Part shown: positions 47,696 to 60,244 of the stretch, piece by piece | Numbering within the stretch: position 1 is the first letter of the stretch | How the letters are laid out: every line of letters begins with the position of its first letter | Notes under the pieces: generated by a model | Told to the model about the DNA's origin: nothing | What the model saw: only the letters and a program-made list of their open reading frames with translations | Database searches by the model: none | Made by a program: the position numbers and the translations under genes | Assembly: GCF_003206495.1 (NCBI RefSeq) | Contig: NZ_NKUF01000002.1 | Location: 62,001-126,000, forward strand | From: Gluconacetobacter entanii | GTDB taxonomy: Bacteria; Pseudomonadota; Alphaproteobacteria; Acetobacterales; Acetobacteraceae | Length of the DNA stretch: 64,000 nucleotides | Reading direction: 5' to 3'

Positions 47696-50600
47696 ATGGA
47701 CGATTCTTCTCCCGCACGGGCGGGGGCCGGTGTGCAGCAGGTGACCGGCCCCGCGATTCGCGTGCGGGGCGCGCGTGCGCACAACCTCAAGGACATCGAC
47801 GTCGATATCCCGCGCGACGCGCTGACGGTCATGACGGGCCTGTCGGGGTCGGGCAAGTCGTCTCTGGCGTTCGACACCATCTATGCCGAGGGACAGCGCC
47901 GCTATGTCGAGAGCCTGTCGGCCTATGCGCGGCAGTTCCTTGAACTGATTGGCAAGCCGGACGTGGATTCGATCGAGGGACTGTCGCCCGCCATCTCCAT
48001 CGAGCAGAAGACCACGTCGAAGAACCCGCGTTCCACCGTGGGCACCGTGACCGAGATCCATGACTACATGCGCCTTTTGTGGGCGCGTGCGGGTGTTCCC
48101 TATTCGCCCGAGACCGGCCTGCCGATCGAGGCGCAGACCATCAGCCAGATGGTCGATCGCGTGATGGCCATGCCGGAGGGCACGCGCCTGATGCTGCTGG
48201 CCCCGGTCATCCGCGACCGCAAGGGCGAATGCCGCAAGGAACTCGCCGACCTGCAGCGCAAGGGCTTCACCCGGGTGAAGGTGGACGGCACGCTGTATGA
48301 AATCGCCGACGTGCCGGACCTGAACCGCCGCCTGCGCCATACGGTGGAGGCGGTGGTGGACCGCATCGTCGTGCGCGAGGGGCTGGAATCCCGCCTTGCC
48401 GACAGTTTCGAGACCGCGCTGTCGCTGTCCGACGGCCTTGTCTATGCCGAGGAAGTGCCACGCGGGAAGGAGGCATCCGACGACACGCCTGCCGAACGCA
48501 CGGTCTTCTCGTCGCGCTTCGCCTGTCCCGTCAGCGGCTTCACGCTGGAGGAGATCGAGCCACGGCTGTTCTCCTTCAACGCGCCGCAGGGGGCATGTCC
48601 CGCCTGTGACGGCATCGGGCAGGAGACGTTCTTCGACCCGCATCTCGTGGTGCCGGACGAAGGGCTGTCGCTTGCCGGTGGGGCGATCGCGCCGTGGCGC
48701 AACAGCCAGAGTCCGTATTACCAGCAGACGCTGGCGGGTGTGGCCGCGCATTACGGGGTCAGCATGGACACGCCGTGGCGCGACCTGCCCGAAGGCGTGC
48801 GTGACGTCATCCTTGATGGCGGGCATGACCCCATCGCCTTCACCTACAGCGACGACCGCCGCAGCTACACCCTGACCAAGCCGTTCGAGGGGGTCATCAC
48901 CAACCTGCGCCGCCGCATGGCGGAAACCGACAGCGTCTGGGTGCGTGAGGAACTGTCACGCTACCAGTCCGAAAAGCCGTGCCATGTCTGCCATGGCGCG
49001 CGCCTGCGGCCGGAGGCGCTTTCGGTGAAGGTGGCGGGCCTGAACATCGCGCAGGCGTCGGACATGCCCATCCGCCGTGCGCTGGAATGGTTCGCCACCG
49101 TGGAGGAGACGCTGAACCCGCAGCGCGCGGAAATTGCGCGCCGTATCCTGCGTGAAATCCTTGACCGGCTGCGCTTTCTCGATGACGTGGGGCTGGATTA
49201 CCTGACGCTGTCGCGCGGGTCGGCCACCCTGTCGGGGGGGGAGAGCCAGCGCATCCGGCTTGCCAGCCAGATCGGGTCGGGCCTGACGGGGGTGCTCTAT
49301 GTGCTCGACGAACCCTCCATCGGGCTGCACCAGCGCGACAATGAACGCCTGCTCGGCACGCTGGAACGGCTCAAGCGGCTGGGCAACACGCTGATCGTCG
49401 TCGAACATGACGAGGACGCGATCCGCGCGGCCGACTGGCTGATCGACATGGGGCCGGGGGCTGGCGTCAATGGCGGGCATGTCGTGGCATACGGCACGCC
49501 GCAGCAGGTCGCGCAAAATCCCGACAGCCTGACGGGCGCGTACCTGTCGGGGCGCAAACGTATCGAGGTCCCGGCCCGGCGCCGTCCGGTTGATCCGGCG
49601 CGTGAACTCGTCCTGCGCGGGGCAAGCGGCAACAACCTCAAGGACGTGACCGCGCGCTTCCCGCTGGGCACGTTCACCTGCGTCACGGGGGTGTCGGGCG
49701 GCGGCAAGTCCACGCTGGTGATCGACACGCTGTACAAGGCCCTGTCGCGCCGCCTGATGGGATCGGGGCAGAACCCGGCCCCGTACCGGGAGATCGACGG
49801 GATCGAGCAGCTCGACAAGATCATCGACATCGACCAGTCGCCCATCGGGCGCACCCCGCGTTCCAACCCCGCGACCTATACCGACCTGTTCACCCCGATT
49901 CGGGACTGGTTCTCCGAACTGCCCGAAAGCAAGGCGCGTGGCTACAAGGCGGGGCGCTTCTCCTTCAACGTGAAGGGCGGGCGGTGCGAGGCGTGCCAGG
50001 GCGATGGCGTGCTGAAGATCGAGATGCACTTCCTGCCCGATGTGTTCGTCACCTGCGACACCTGCAAGGGCGCGCGCTACAACCGCGAGACGCTGGAGGT
50101 GAAGTTCCGGGGGAAGTCGATTGCCGACGTGCTGGCGATGTCGGTGGACGAGGCGCTGCCGTTCTTCTCCGCCGTGCCGCGCATCCGTGACCGGCTTGCG
50201 ATCCTGCAGAAGGTGGGGCTGGGCTATGTCGCGCTGGGGCAGCAGGCGACCACCCTTTCAGGCGGCGAGGCGCAGCGCGTGAAGCTGTCGAAGGAACTGG
50301 CCCGGCGCGCCACGGGGCGGACGCTCTACATCCTCGACGAGCCGACCACCGGGCTGCATACCGAGGACGTGCGCAAGCTGCTCGAGGTGCTGCACGCGCT
50401 GGTGGCGCAGGGCAACACGGTGGTGGTGATCGAGCATAACCTGGAGGTCATCAAGACCGCCGACTGGGTGATCGACATGGGGCCGGAGGGCGGTGACGGC
50501 GGTGGCCGCATCGTGGCCGAGGACACGCCGGAGGAGGTCGCGGCCAATCCCGAAAGCCATACCGGCCGATTCCTTCGCCCGCTCCTGGCGCAGCGTCCGC

Positions 50601-50761
50601 TGGTTGCGGTCCCTCACACCGACGCGGCGAAGCCCGCGAAGAAGGCTCCTGCCCGCAGGGGGGACAAAAAACCGCCCGCCGCGCCGAAATCGCGCGCCGC
50701 CGGGACCAAGGCCGCGCCAAAGGCGAAAAAAGGCGGAAAAAAGCCGATGAAGGGCAAATAA
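47696..50761 (+). CDS. uvrA: UvrABC system protein A
   Basis: This 1021-residue damage-recognition ATPase of nucleotide excision repair loads UvrB. Two ABC modules are visible: Walker A GLSGSGKS at 48-55 and a second, GVSGGGKS, near residue 665; signature motifs LSGGESQR and LSGGEAQR follow. Zinc-binding CxxC sets occur at [22 protein letters not shown] and CDTCKG. The start is the ATG at 47696, five bases after a perfect AGGAGG. The C-terminal ~50 residues are Lys/Ala/Pro-rich ([11 protein letters not shown]), longer than in E. coli, and may add non-specific DNA affinity. Confidence 0.98.
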   Translation: MDDSSPARAGAGVQQVTGPAIRVRGARAHNLKDIDVDIPRDALTVMTGLSGSGKSSLAFDTIYAEGQRRYVESLSAYARQFLELIGKPDVDSIEGLSPAISIEQKTTSKNPRSTVGTVTEIHDYMRLLWARAGVPYSPETGLPIEAQTISQMVDRVMAMPEGTRLMLLAPVIRDRKGECRKELADLQRKGFTRVKVDGTLYEIADVPDLNRRLRHTVEAVVDRIVVREGLESRLADSFETALSLSDGLVYAEEVPRGKEASDDTPAERTVFSSRFACPVSGFTLEEIEPRLFSFNAPQGACPACDGIGQETFFDPHLVVPDEGLSLAGGAIAPWRNSQSPYYQQTLAGVAAHYGVSMDTPWRDLPEGVRDVILDGGHDPIAFTYSDDRRSYTLTKPFEGVITNLRRRMAETDSVWVREELSRYQSEKPCHVCHGARLRPEALSVKVAGLNIAQASDMPIRRALEWFATVEETLNPQRAEIARRILREILDRLRFLDDVGLDYLTLSRGSATLSGGESQRIRLASQIGSGLTGVLYVLDEPSIGLHQRDNERLLGTLERLKRLGNTLIVVEHDEDAIRAADWLIDMGPGAGVNGGHVVAYGTPQQVAQNPDSLTGAYLSGRKRIEVPARRRPVDPARELVLRGASGNNLKDVTARFPLGTFTCVTGVSGGGKSTLVIDTLYKALSRRLMGSGQNPAPYREIDGIEQLDKIIDIDQSPIGRTPRSNPATYTDLFTPIRDWFSELPESKARGYKAGRFSFNVKGGRCEACQGDGVLKIEMHFLPDVFVTCDTCKGARYNRETLEVKFRGKSIADVLAMSVDEALPFFSAVPRIRDRLAILQKVGLGYVALGQQATTLSGGEAQRVKLSKELARRATGRTLYILDEPTTGLHTEDVRKLLEVLHALVAQGNTVVVIEHNLEVIKTADWVIDMGPEGGDGGGRIVAEDTPEEVAANPESHTGRFLRPLLAQRPLVAVPHTDAAKPAKKAPARRGDKKPPAAPKSRAAGTKAAPKAKKGGKKPMKGK

Positions 50762-50933
50762 AAACCGGCAGGGCGGGGCGAAGTTGCGGGCGTGATGGGG
50801 AAATACGAAAAATATTGTCCCCATCATGCGGAAAATGCTTGCGTCCTGCCCGTCAGAAGCCCTATCAGCGGCGCTCTTGGCCCAAGGGGGCAATGTCTGC
50901 CCAACAGGCTGTCTACTGGTTTGGGGGTACGTG

Positions 50934-51398
50934 ATGAACGCACTTGCTCAACTGGGGATGGTCTCGGAACTCCCGAGCGATAACCAGATCTCTTCAGCGC
51001 CGTTTTCGTCCGACGACGACCGGAAAGATTATTTCGTCGAAAAAGACGGGATGAAGTTTGCGGGAACGCATCTTCTTGTCGATCTTTGGGATGCGCACAA
51101 TCTTGACGATCCGGACAAGATCGACCGCACCCTGTGCGAAGCCGCAGTGACGGCCGGGGCGACAATCCTGCACAGCCACTTCCACCATTTCACGCCCAAT
51201 GGCGGCGTGTCCGGCGTGGTCGTGCTGGCGGAAAGCCACATTTCCATCCATACGTGGCCGGAACGCAATTTTGCCGCCGTGGACATCTTCATGTGCGGCG
51301 CATGTGACCCGCACCTGGCGATCCCGGTCATGCAGCGCCTGTTCCAGGCCGGCCGGATCGAGGTGGACGAACAGCGTCGCGGTCGCGTCGCGCTGTAA
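50934..51398 (+). CDS. speD: S-adenosylmethionine decarboxylase proenzyme (class 1B)
   Basis: This 154-residue pyruvoyl enzyme makes decarboxylated SAM, the aminopropyl donor for spermidine. Self-cleavage is predicted between E100 and S101 in LAESHISIHTWPE; H106 and C121 match the catalytic residues of the Thermotoga-type enzyme. The N-terminal ~35 residues are longer than in minimal homologues. The chosen ATG follows a GGGGG run; GTG at 50931 and a frame opening at 50826 are alternatives. It lies 143 bases ahead of speE. Confidence 0.92.
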   Translation: MNALAQLGMVSELPSDNQISSAPFSSDDDRKDYFVEKDGMKFAGTHLLVDLWDAHNLDDPDKIDRTLCEAAVTAGATILHSHFHHFTPNGGVSGVVVLAESHISIHTWPERNFAAVDIFMCGACDPHLAIPVMQRLFQAGRIEVDEQRRGRVAL

Positions 51399-51541
51399 CG
51401 TGCCGGCATGGGGTGCGTCATGTGCCCCATGTCCCGGTTTTCGGCGTCCCGCCCGCACCCGATTACCTCCCGTAGGGGAAAGAATGACAGGCCGGACCAG
51501 ATGTACGGCCCGTTTTCGCATGGATATTTTCAAGGAGTACC

Positions 51542-52420
51542 ATGATGTCCGATGTCTGGATCAGCGAAACCCTTTATGGCGGCTGGCGCCAGCAGCTTCG
51601 CGTCAACAGGATGCTGGCCCAGACCAAAAGCGCGTTCCAGGACATCGCGGTATTCGAGAACGAGGATTATGGCCGCGTCCTGATGCTCGACGGGGTGGTG
51701 CAGATTACCGAGCGTGACGAGTTCGTGTATCAGGAAATGCTGACGCATGTGCCGCTGCTGGCGCATGGGGCGGCGCGCAATGTCCTGATCATCGGGGCGG
51801 GTGATGGCGGCGTGCTGCGCCGCGTGCTGCAGCACAGCACGGTCGAACGCGCGGTCATGGTCGAAATCGACGGCGAAGTCATTTCCCTGTCCAAGAAGTT
51901 CCTGCCCGACATCGCGGGTGATGCGTGGAACGACCCGCGTGCGGAAGTGATCGTGGGCGATGGCATCGAATATGTCACCAACGCACCCGATGGCGCCTTT
52001 GACGTGATCATCGTCGACAGCACCGACCCGATCGGTGTGGGGGAAGTGCTGTTTACCGATTCGTTCTATCGCCACTGTGCGCGCGTCCTGACGGATAACG
52101 GCCTGATCGTGAACCAGTGCGGCGTGCCCTTCATGCAGGCTGATGAACTGCGTGACACCAGCATGCGCCGGGCACAGTTCTTCCGTCATGTCTCGGCCTA
52201 TGTCGCGGCGGTCCCGACCTATGTCGGCGGGTTCATGACGCTGGGCATCGCGGCCAAGGGCGAGGCGCCGGGCAGGCAGGATGTCGCAACCATCCGCGAG
52301 CGCGCGCGCAAGGCGGGAATCGGGGCATGCCAGTACTGGACGCCCGAAATGCAGGTCGCGTCCTTCGTCCTGCCGCCCTACATCGCGCGCAACCTGCCGG
52401 GCTACACCCCCGAAACCTGA
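51542..52420 (+). CDS. speE: Spermidine synthase
   Basis: This 292-residue aminopropyltransferase converts putrescine and decarboxylated SAM to spermidine. The Rossmann motif IIGAGDGGVLRRVL lies near residue 83, and the catalytic DSTDPIG loop and the acidic VEIDGEVI segment are present. The ribosome-binding site AAGGAG is six bases before the ATGATG start. With speD it completes spermidine synthesis; no ornithine or arginine decarboxylase gene is in the window. Confidence 0.96.
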   Translation: MMSDVWISETLYGGWRQQLRVNRMLAQTKSAFQDIAVFENEDYGRVLMLDGVVQITERDEFVYQEMLTHVPLLAHGAARNVLIIGAGDGGVLRRVLQHSTVERAVMVEIDGEVISLSKKFLPDIAGDAWNDPRAEVIVGDGIEYVTNAPDGAFDVIIVDSTDPIGVGEVLFTDSFYRHCARVLTDNGLIVNQCGVPFMQADELRDTSMRRAQFFRHVSAYVAAVPTYVGGFMTLGIAAKGEAPGRQDVATIRERARKAGIGACQYWTPEMQVASFVLPPYIARNLPGYTPET

Positions 52421-52470
52421 CCAGTCGTGGGCGGGGAAAGTCATTCTCCGCCCCGCAGCCCTGAAATGAT

Positions 52471-52552
52471 AAAAGTTTTTGGTGAAGCTTTTTTCAAAAA
52501 GCTTCAAAGAACGTCGCCTTTTTCGATCAAAAGGCGACACCCAGAAACTTTC
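52471..52552 (-). repeat. Two-hairpin intergenic repeat, copy 9 (reverse)
   Basis: An inverted copy: AAAAGTTTTTGGTG end, GAAGCTTTTTTCAAAAAGCTTC hairpin, then GTCGCCTTTTTC...AAAAGGCGAC hairpin and CCCAGAAACTTTC. It separates speE from the convergent monooxygenase gene. Confidence 0.85.
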
Positions 52553-52582
52553 ATGACTTTTCAGAGATCGTTCCGTAACGGA

Positions 52583-52891
52583 TCATGCCGCCACGTTGCG
52601 CGTCGTCTTGCGCACGCTCACGGTGCGCACCTTCAGCGTGTTGACCGCATCGCTGAACGCCTTGAAATGCGGCGTCGCCTGGTGCGCCTCGAACGCGGCC
52701 GGGCTGTCATAGACTTCGTGCAGGATCACGGTGTCGGGTTCGTCCGACGTGGTCAGCACGTCAAAGCACGAACATCCCGCCTCGTCCGCAACCGAACGGA
52801 TGCTGTCCTCGAGGCATGCCTCGAGGAAGGGCTTGCGCGTGGCGGCCGTGGTTTCGAATTCCGCAATGATGATCAGGCGGGTGTCGGTCAT
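52583..52891 (-). CDS. Antibiotic biosynthesis monooxygenase (ABM) family protein
   Basis: This 102-residue dimeric ferredoxin-like protein of the ABM/YgiN group usually acts on quinols or in small-molecule oxidation without cofactor. Recognisable segments are LIIIAEFETT, the CSCFDVL strand, ILHEVYDSPAAFEAHQATPHFKAF and a basic C-terminal tail. The start MTDTRLII is where similarity begins. It is divergent from the gcv operon and convergent with speE. No substrate can be named. Confidence 0.85.
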   Translation of the reverse strand: MTDTRLIIIAEFETTAATRKPFLEACLEDSIRSVADEAGCSCFDVLTTSDEPDTVILHEVYDSPAAFEAHQATPHFKAFSDAVNTLKVRTVSVRKTTRNVAA

Positions 52892-52985
52892 GTCTGGCAT
52901 CCTTTGTGACAGCGCGAATGGATGCCCCGCCCCGGTGCGTGCAGGCGCGGGCGCATGGACGCGGGACATCGGGTGTTTTCATGGA

Positions 52986-53014
52986 TTGACTTGTGTTCGC
53001 GTGTCATGTCAAGC
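52986..53014 (+). promoter_or_regulatory. Candidate promoter of the gcv operon
   Basis: TTGACT (52986-52991) is followed after 17 bases by TCAAGC. The -35 is good and the -10 poor. The predicted start falls just before the first glycine aptamer. Confidence 0.35.
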
Positions 53015-53021
53015 AGTCGGA

Positions 53022-53192
53022 TATCGACACGGGAGAGACCGGCCATGCCGGCGCCGAAGGAGCAACCGCCCCGGAAACTCTCAGGCAAAAGGACCGGTCG
53101 GTGATAACTTCTGGAAAGAGGCGCGCGGTCTTCCGTGGCGCCCGCCGACGGGATAGCGATCTCAGGCACAGGTGACAGAAGGGGCAGGTGAT
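53022..53192 (+). ncRNA. Tandem glycine riboswitch
   Basis: Two glycine-aptamer cores follow each other. The first (about 53024-53100) has GGGAGAGACC, GCCGAAGGAGCAA and CTCTCAGGCAAAAGGACCG. The second (about 53106-53190) has CTGGAAAGAG, CGCCGACGGGATA and ATCTCAGGCACAGGTGACAGAAGGGG. Spacing and order match the cooperative tandem class that activates gcvT operons when glycine is plentiful. The expression platform is not obvious: gcvT starts 212 bases further on. Confidence 0.93.
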
Positions 53193-53222
53193 ATCCATGA
53201 CGGAGTCGCGGGAGCCCTTTTC

Positions 53223-53408
53223 ATGTCCATGCTTTCGGCACAGATCGTAACGATTTCGCAATTTCTGGCATCCCCCCGCACATGTTCCCCCCGCGCGTGT
53301 CCCGACGCCGCGATCTTCCTCCTGCATGCGCTGCTGGCGTCGCGGGATGCGGGCCGTGGCGCGCGCGTCGTGGGGACATATCGCAATGACGAGGTAGTCT
53401 TCGCATGA
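53223..53408 (+). CDS. Candidate small ORF between glycine riboswitch and gcvT
   Basis: This is a 61-residue frame with GGGAG eight bases before its ATG. Its TGA overlaps the gcvT start by four bases (ATGA). Codon third positions become G/C-rich in the second half, as in real genes here. The product (MSMLSAQIVTISQF... RNDEVVFA) has no recognised domain, signal or clear membrane helix. It may be a coupling leader ORF or simply chance open frame in the riboswitch's 3' region. Confidence 0.3.
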   Translation: MSMLSAQIVTISQFLASPRTCSPRACPDAAIFLLHALLASRDAGRGARVVGTYRNDEVVFA

Positions 53409-54538
53409 CCGAGGGTCTTCTGCGCACGCCGCTGCACGCGCTGCATCTTGAACTGGGGGGACGCATGGTGCCCTTCGCCGGGTATGAAATGCCGGTCCAG
53501 TATGCCGCCGGTGTCATGGCCGAACACCTGCATACCCGCACGGCGGGCAGCATCTTTGACGTCTCGCACATGGGGCAGGTGCGCGTGCGCCCGCGTTCGG
53601 GCGTGATGGCGGATGCGGCGCTGGCGCTGGAACGCCTTGTCCCCGCCGACATCGTCGCCCTGCGTCCCGGTCGGCAGCGTTATGCGCTGCTGATGCGCGA
53701 GGATGGCGGCATCAGCGACGACCTGATGATCGCCAACATGGGGACGTGGTTCCTGCTGGTGGTCAACGCCGCGTGCAAGGAAGCGGATTTCGCGCTGATC
53801 GAGGCCGGGATTTCCGATGTGTGCGAGGTGGAATTCCTGTCGGATCGTGCGCTGATCGCGGCCCAGGGGCCTGCGGCGGTTGCGGCGATGGCCGAACTGG
53901 CCCCTGCGACGACGGAGATGCGCTTCATGGATGTGATCGAAACCGAGGTCGCGGGTGTGTCCTGCATCGTCTCGCGCTCCGGCTATACCGGCGAGGACGG
54001 GTTCGAGATCGGCATGCCCGCAGCCCGGGCCGAAAAGGTCGCCAGCGCGCTGCTGGCCTGCACGGACATGGCGGCGGCGGGCCTTGGCGCGCGTGACAGC
54101 CTGCGTCTGGAGGCCGGGCTGTGCCTGTATGGTTCGGACATCGACACCACGACCTCGCCGGTCGAGGGCGCGCTGGAATGGTCGATCCAGAAAAGCCGCC
54201 GTCCCGATGGCGCGCGTGCCGGTGGCTATCCCGGTGCCGACATCGTGGCGAAGCAGCTTGCCGAAGGGCCGGCACGCCGCCGCGTCGGCCTGAAAGGGGA
54301 GGGGCGCGCCCCGATCCGTGGTGGCGCGCCGCTGTTCAGCGATGCCGAGGGCACGCACCGCGTCGGGCATGTGACGTCCGGCGCGTTTGGCCCCAGCGTC
54401 CCCGGCCCGGTTTCGATGGGTTATGTCGATGCGGCGTCGGCCGCCGTCGGCACGCCGCTGTTCGCGGGCGTGCGCGGGCGCTTCCTGCCGGTCCATGTCG
54501 TCGCACTGCCGTTCGTGGCGCCGACCTTCCGGCGCTAG
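53405..54538 (+). CDS. gcvT: Glycine cleavage system T protein (aminomethyltransferase)
   Basis: This 377-residue folate-dependent enzyme takes the aminomethyl group from lipoylated H protein and gives methylenetetrahydrofolate plus ammonia. Key blocks are PLHALHLELGGRMVPFAGYEMPVQY, SHMGQV, SRSGYTGEDGFEI and GLGARDSLRLEAGLCLYG, the last containing the folate-site Asp/Arg region. The start ATG overlaps the stop of a preceding small frame. It is the first enzyme gene of the gcvT-gcvH-gcvP operon, under the glycine riboswitch. Confidence 0.96.
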   Translation: MTEGLLRTPLHALHLELGGRMVPFAGYEMPVQYAAGVMAEHLHTRTAGSIFDVSHMGQVRVRPRSGVMADAALALERLVPADIVALRPGRQRYALLMREDGGISDDLMIANMGTWFLLVVNAACKEADFALIEAGISDVCEVEFLSDRALIAAQGPAAVAAMAELAPATTEMRFMDVIETEVAGVSCIVSRSGYTGEDGFEIGMPAARAEKVASALLACTDMAAAGLGARDSLRLEAGLCLYGSDIDTTTSPVEGALEWSIQKSRRPDGARAGGYPGADIVAKQLAEGPARRRVGLKGEGRAPIRGGAPLFSDAEGTHRVGHVTSGAFGPSVPGPVSMGYVDAASAAVGTPLFAGVRGRFLPVHVVALPFVAPTFRR

Positions 54539-54595
54539 GGCAAGATTTTCACACGGTTTTTCCAACATCCACCATCATCAGGAAATGAGCGGATC

Positions 54596-54961
54596 ATGAG
54601 CACCTATTACACCAAGGAACATGAGTGGCTGCGCATCGAGGGCGACGAGGTTGTCGTCGGCATCACGCAGCATGCGGCCGATGAGCTTGGCGAACTCGTG
54701 TTCGTCGAAGGCAAGGACGCAGGCACCGAGGTTGCGCAGGGCGACAGCGTCGCGGTCGTGGAATCGGTGAAGGCCGCGTCCGACATCTATGCCCCCGTTG
54801 GCGGCACGGTCACCGCGTTCAACGATGCGCTGTCGGAAGATCCGTCGCTCATCAACCGCGCGCCGGAAGCCGATGGCTGGATCGTGCGCATGAAGATGGC
54901 CGACAAGGCGCAGCTTGACGACCTGCTCGACGCTGCGGCCTACGCCGCGCTGCTGGCCTGA
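54596..54961 (+). CDS. gcvH: Glycine cleavage system H protein
   Basis: This 121-residue lipoyl carrier shuttles the aminomethyl group between P and T proteins. The lipoylated lysine is K59 in [13 protein letters not shown]. The family start [14 protein letters not shown] and the C-terminal [11 protein letters not shown] segment are intact. It sits 57 bases behind gcvT and 40 bases ahead of gcvP. Confidence 0.97.
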   Translation: MSTYYTKEHEWLRIEGDEVVVGITQHAADELGELVFVEGKDAGTEVAQGDSVAVVESVKAASDIYAPVGGTVTAFNDALSEDPSLINRAPEADGWIVRMKMADKAQLDDLLDAAAYAALLA

Positions 54962-55001
54962 TATCCCTCCTGCTGCCTGTGACCTGACGGAGTTCCCGAT
55001 C

Positions 55002-57887
<2,886 letters not shown>

Positions 57888-57911
57888 TCCACGGCTGCTG
57901 GATGGATCTGG

Positions 57912-57942
57912 AAAAGCCGCCCTTACCGGGGCGGCTTTTTTT
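57912..57942 (+). terminator. Intrinsic terminator of the gcv operon
   Basis: AAAAGCCGCCC pairs with GGGCGGCTTTT around a short loop, and the T-run totals seven. It begins 25 bases after the gcvP stop. Confidence 0.92.
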
Positions 57943-57965
57943 ATGGTCCGTCGGGAACATCATTA

Positions 57966-58049
57966 AGAAGTTTTTTGGTGAAGCTTTTTTTTCAAAAAGC
58001 TTCGAAGGACGCCGCCTTTTTGAAAAAAGCCGGCACCCAAAAACTTTTA
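57966..58049 (-). repeat. Two-hairpin intergenic repeat, copy 10 (reverse)
   Basis: An inverted copy: AGAAGTTTTTTGGTG end, GAAGCTTTTTTTTCAAAAAGCTTC hairpin, GCCGCCTTTTT...AAAGCCGGC hairpin and a CACCCAAAAACTTTT end. It lies after the gcv terminator, so it is not the operon's only transcription end. Confidence 0.85.
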
Positions 58050-58163
58050 ATTTTTTCAATCCATTATTTTAAAACGTGCTTTTGCGGGCACAACATCGCC
58101 TCTGGCCGGAGATGTATCCGATGGGATATATCGGGGCCATCAGGCAGAAGGGATATCAGGGGC

Positions 58164-59222
58164 ATGCGGCATTCGCGGAAATGGGGCGTCGGGTTGATTG
58201 GCGCGATGGTGCTTTCGGCGTTTTCCGCCCATGCGGCAACCCATGGTGTGACCGACATGACGGGACAGGTGCAGCAGGTGCCTGCCTCCCCCCGCCATAT
58301 CGCGGACCTGTGGTTCGCCCATAATGAACTGACGATCATGCTTGGTGCCGCGGACCGGATCGCGGTGACGGTGGACCGGCCGGATACGCGCCCGTGGATG
58401 TTCCGTGTCGCCCCCGTCCTGTACAAGGCCATCTGGGTCAACGGGCCTGCGGTCAATGCCGAAAGCCTGCTGAAGGCCGGGGTGGATGTCGCCTTTGTCC
58501 CCAACGGGTCGGCCACGGCGGCGGCGTTGCGCGCGGTGGGGATTCCGGTGCTGGTGGCCGGGTTTATCGATGTCGCAAGCCTGCGCCGTTCGCTGTAAAT
58601 GACGGCGCAGGTGATTGGCACACCGCAGGCGCGTGATGTGACGCGGGCCTATGAAACCATGCTCGACGGGGTGATCCACGATACCCGCGCACGCACCGAC
58701 GCGCTGGCCCCTGATGCGCGGCCGCGCGTGGTGCATATCCAGTCGCTGCATCCGCTGCGCGTGGACGGGGCGCATACGATCATTGACGAATGGCTGGCGA
58801 TTGCCGGTGCGCGCAACGCGGCGGACGGGGTGGACGGGAACATGAAACCCGTCTCGGTCGAGCAGGTGGCCGCGTGGAACCCCGATGTCATCATCCTTGG
58901 TCCCGACAGCGGCACGTTCGACCCGGCGGCGGATGGCGGGGTGTGGCGTAATATCAGGGCCGTGCAGGCGGGGCGTGTGGTCCATAATCCGGCGGGCGTG
59001 TTCCCGTGGGATCGTTATGGCAGCGAATTCCCGCTGCAGGTCGCATGGGCGGCGCAGGTGCTGCATCCCGACCTGTTCGCGGCCACCAACATGGTGGAAC
59101 AGACGCGCGCATTCTATCGCGATTTCTTCCATTACGACCTCGATGCCGCGCAGGCAGGGCGGATACTGGCCGGACTGCCGCCCGCAGATGGCGCAAAGGG
59201 TGGGGGGGACAGCCCCCGTTGA
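58164..59222 (+). pseudogene. ABC-type periplasmic metal-chelate binding protein split by an in-frame TAA
   Basis: The reading frame encodes a signal peptide (cut after AHAA), the N-lobe of a FecB/BtuF-type binding protein (DMTGQVQQVP... HNELTIMLGAADRI), then TAA at 58596-58598 after FIDVASLRRSL. The same frame continues at once with MTAQVIGTPQARDVTRAYETMLD and the whole C-lobe (GPDSGTFDPAADGGVW, GVFPWDRYGSEFPLQ) to 59222. Joined, the length is that of an intact family member (~350 codons). The stop falls in the long helix joining the lobes and needs one base change, for example from CAA, GAA or AAA. Permease and ATPase genes follow intact. A sequencing error or readthrough cannot be excluded. 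Confidence 0.8.
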
Positions 59223-59233
59223 TCCTGCGTGCG

Positions 59234-60244
59234 ATGGGGCGGCATGCCGGGTGGGTGGTCTCCGGCGGGTTGGTGCTGTGTGTCCTGATGTCCGCCTGCC
59301 TCGGGCGGTATGCCATTGCGCCGGGCGTGATCGCACGCTTCATCGTGACCGCCATGGGGGGACATGCGCTGCCGTCGGCGCAATATGACATGGTGCACGC
59401 GATCCTGACGGGTGCACGCCTGCCGCGGATCGGGGCGGCGGTGTGCGTCGGCGCCGCACTGTCGGTATCGGGCGCGACCTATCAGGCGGTCTTTCGCAAT
59501 CCGCTCGTGTCCCCCGGCCTGCTGGGCGTGCTGGCGGGGGCGGGGTTTGGCGCGGCGCTGGGCATTGTCGGCGGCATGGGGACGACGGTGGTGCAGGCGC
59601 TGTCATTCGCGGGCGGGATACTGGCCGTCTCGTTCGGGGTGGGGGTGGCGCGCATGTTCGATGCGGCCTCCGTCCTGATGCTGGTGTTCGGTGGACTGAT
59701 CAGTTCGGCGCTGTTCACCGCGCTGATGTCCATGCTGAAATATGTCGCCGACCCGCAGCAGCAGTTGCCCGACATCGTGTTCTGGCTGCTGGGCAGCCTG
59801 ACGCAGGTTGATGTGCTGCGGCTGGAAATCATGGCAGTCCCGGTTCTGCTGGGCATCGTGGTGCTGTCGGCCTGCGGGCGGATGCTCGATGCGCTGGCGA
59901 TGGGCGATGACGAGGCCCGGACCCTTGGCGTGCCGGTCACGGCGCTGCGTTACGGCACGATCGGCATCGCCACCGCGCTTTCGGCGCTGACGGTTTCCGC
60001 CGTGGGGATGATCGGCTGGGTCGGGCTGATCATCCCGCATGTGGCGCGCCTGCTGGCGGGGCCATGCAATGCGCGTGTCGTGCCGCTGAGCGCGGGTCTG
60101 GGCGCGATCTTCCTGCTGGTATGTGACGACCTTGCGCGCTGCCTGTCGGTGGAGGAAATCCCAGTCGGGCTGCTGACGGACCTGCTTGGCGTTGTGGTCT
60201 TCCTCTCGGTCCTGCGTCTGCTGAAACGGGGATGGCGGTTGTGA
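59234..60244 (+). CDS. FecCD-family ABC permease (iron-siderophore/cobalamin type)
   Basis: This 336-residue integral membrane permease forms the translocation channel as a homodimer. Typical FecCD blocks are RLPRIGAAVCVGAALSVSGATYQ, RNPLVSPGLLGVLAGAGFGA and VSAVGMIGWVGLIIPHVARLL. About ten helices are expected. The frame opens upstream within the binding-protein gene; ATG 59234 is chosen, while TTG 59219 would give a four-base overlap with the previous stop. It is coupled to the ATPase gene by overlap. The substrate is an iron chelate, haem or cobalamin; no cobalamin riboswitch precedes the operon, which mildly favours iron. Confidence 0.92.
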   Translation: MGRHAGWVVSGGLVLCVLMSACLGRYAIAPGVIARFIVTAMGGHALPSAQYDMVHAILTGARLPRIGAAVCVGAALSVSGATYQAVFRNPLVSPGLLGVLAGAGFGAALGIVGGMGTTVVQALSFAGGILAVSFGVGVARMFDAASVLMLVFGGLISSALFTALMSMLKYVADPQQQLPDIVFWLLGSLTQVDVLRLEIMAVPVLLGIVVLSACGRMLDALAMGDDEARTLGVPVTALRYGTIGIATALSALTVSAVGMIGWVGLIIPHVARLLAGPCNARVVPLSAGLGAIFLLVCDDLARCLSVEEIPVGLLTDLLGVVVFLSVLRLLKRGWRL

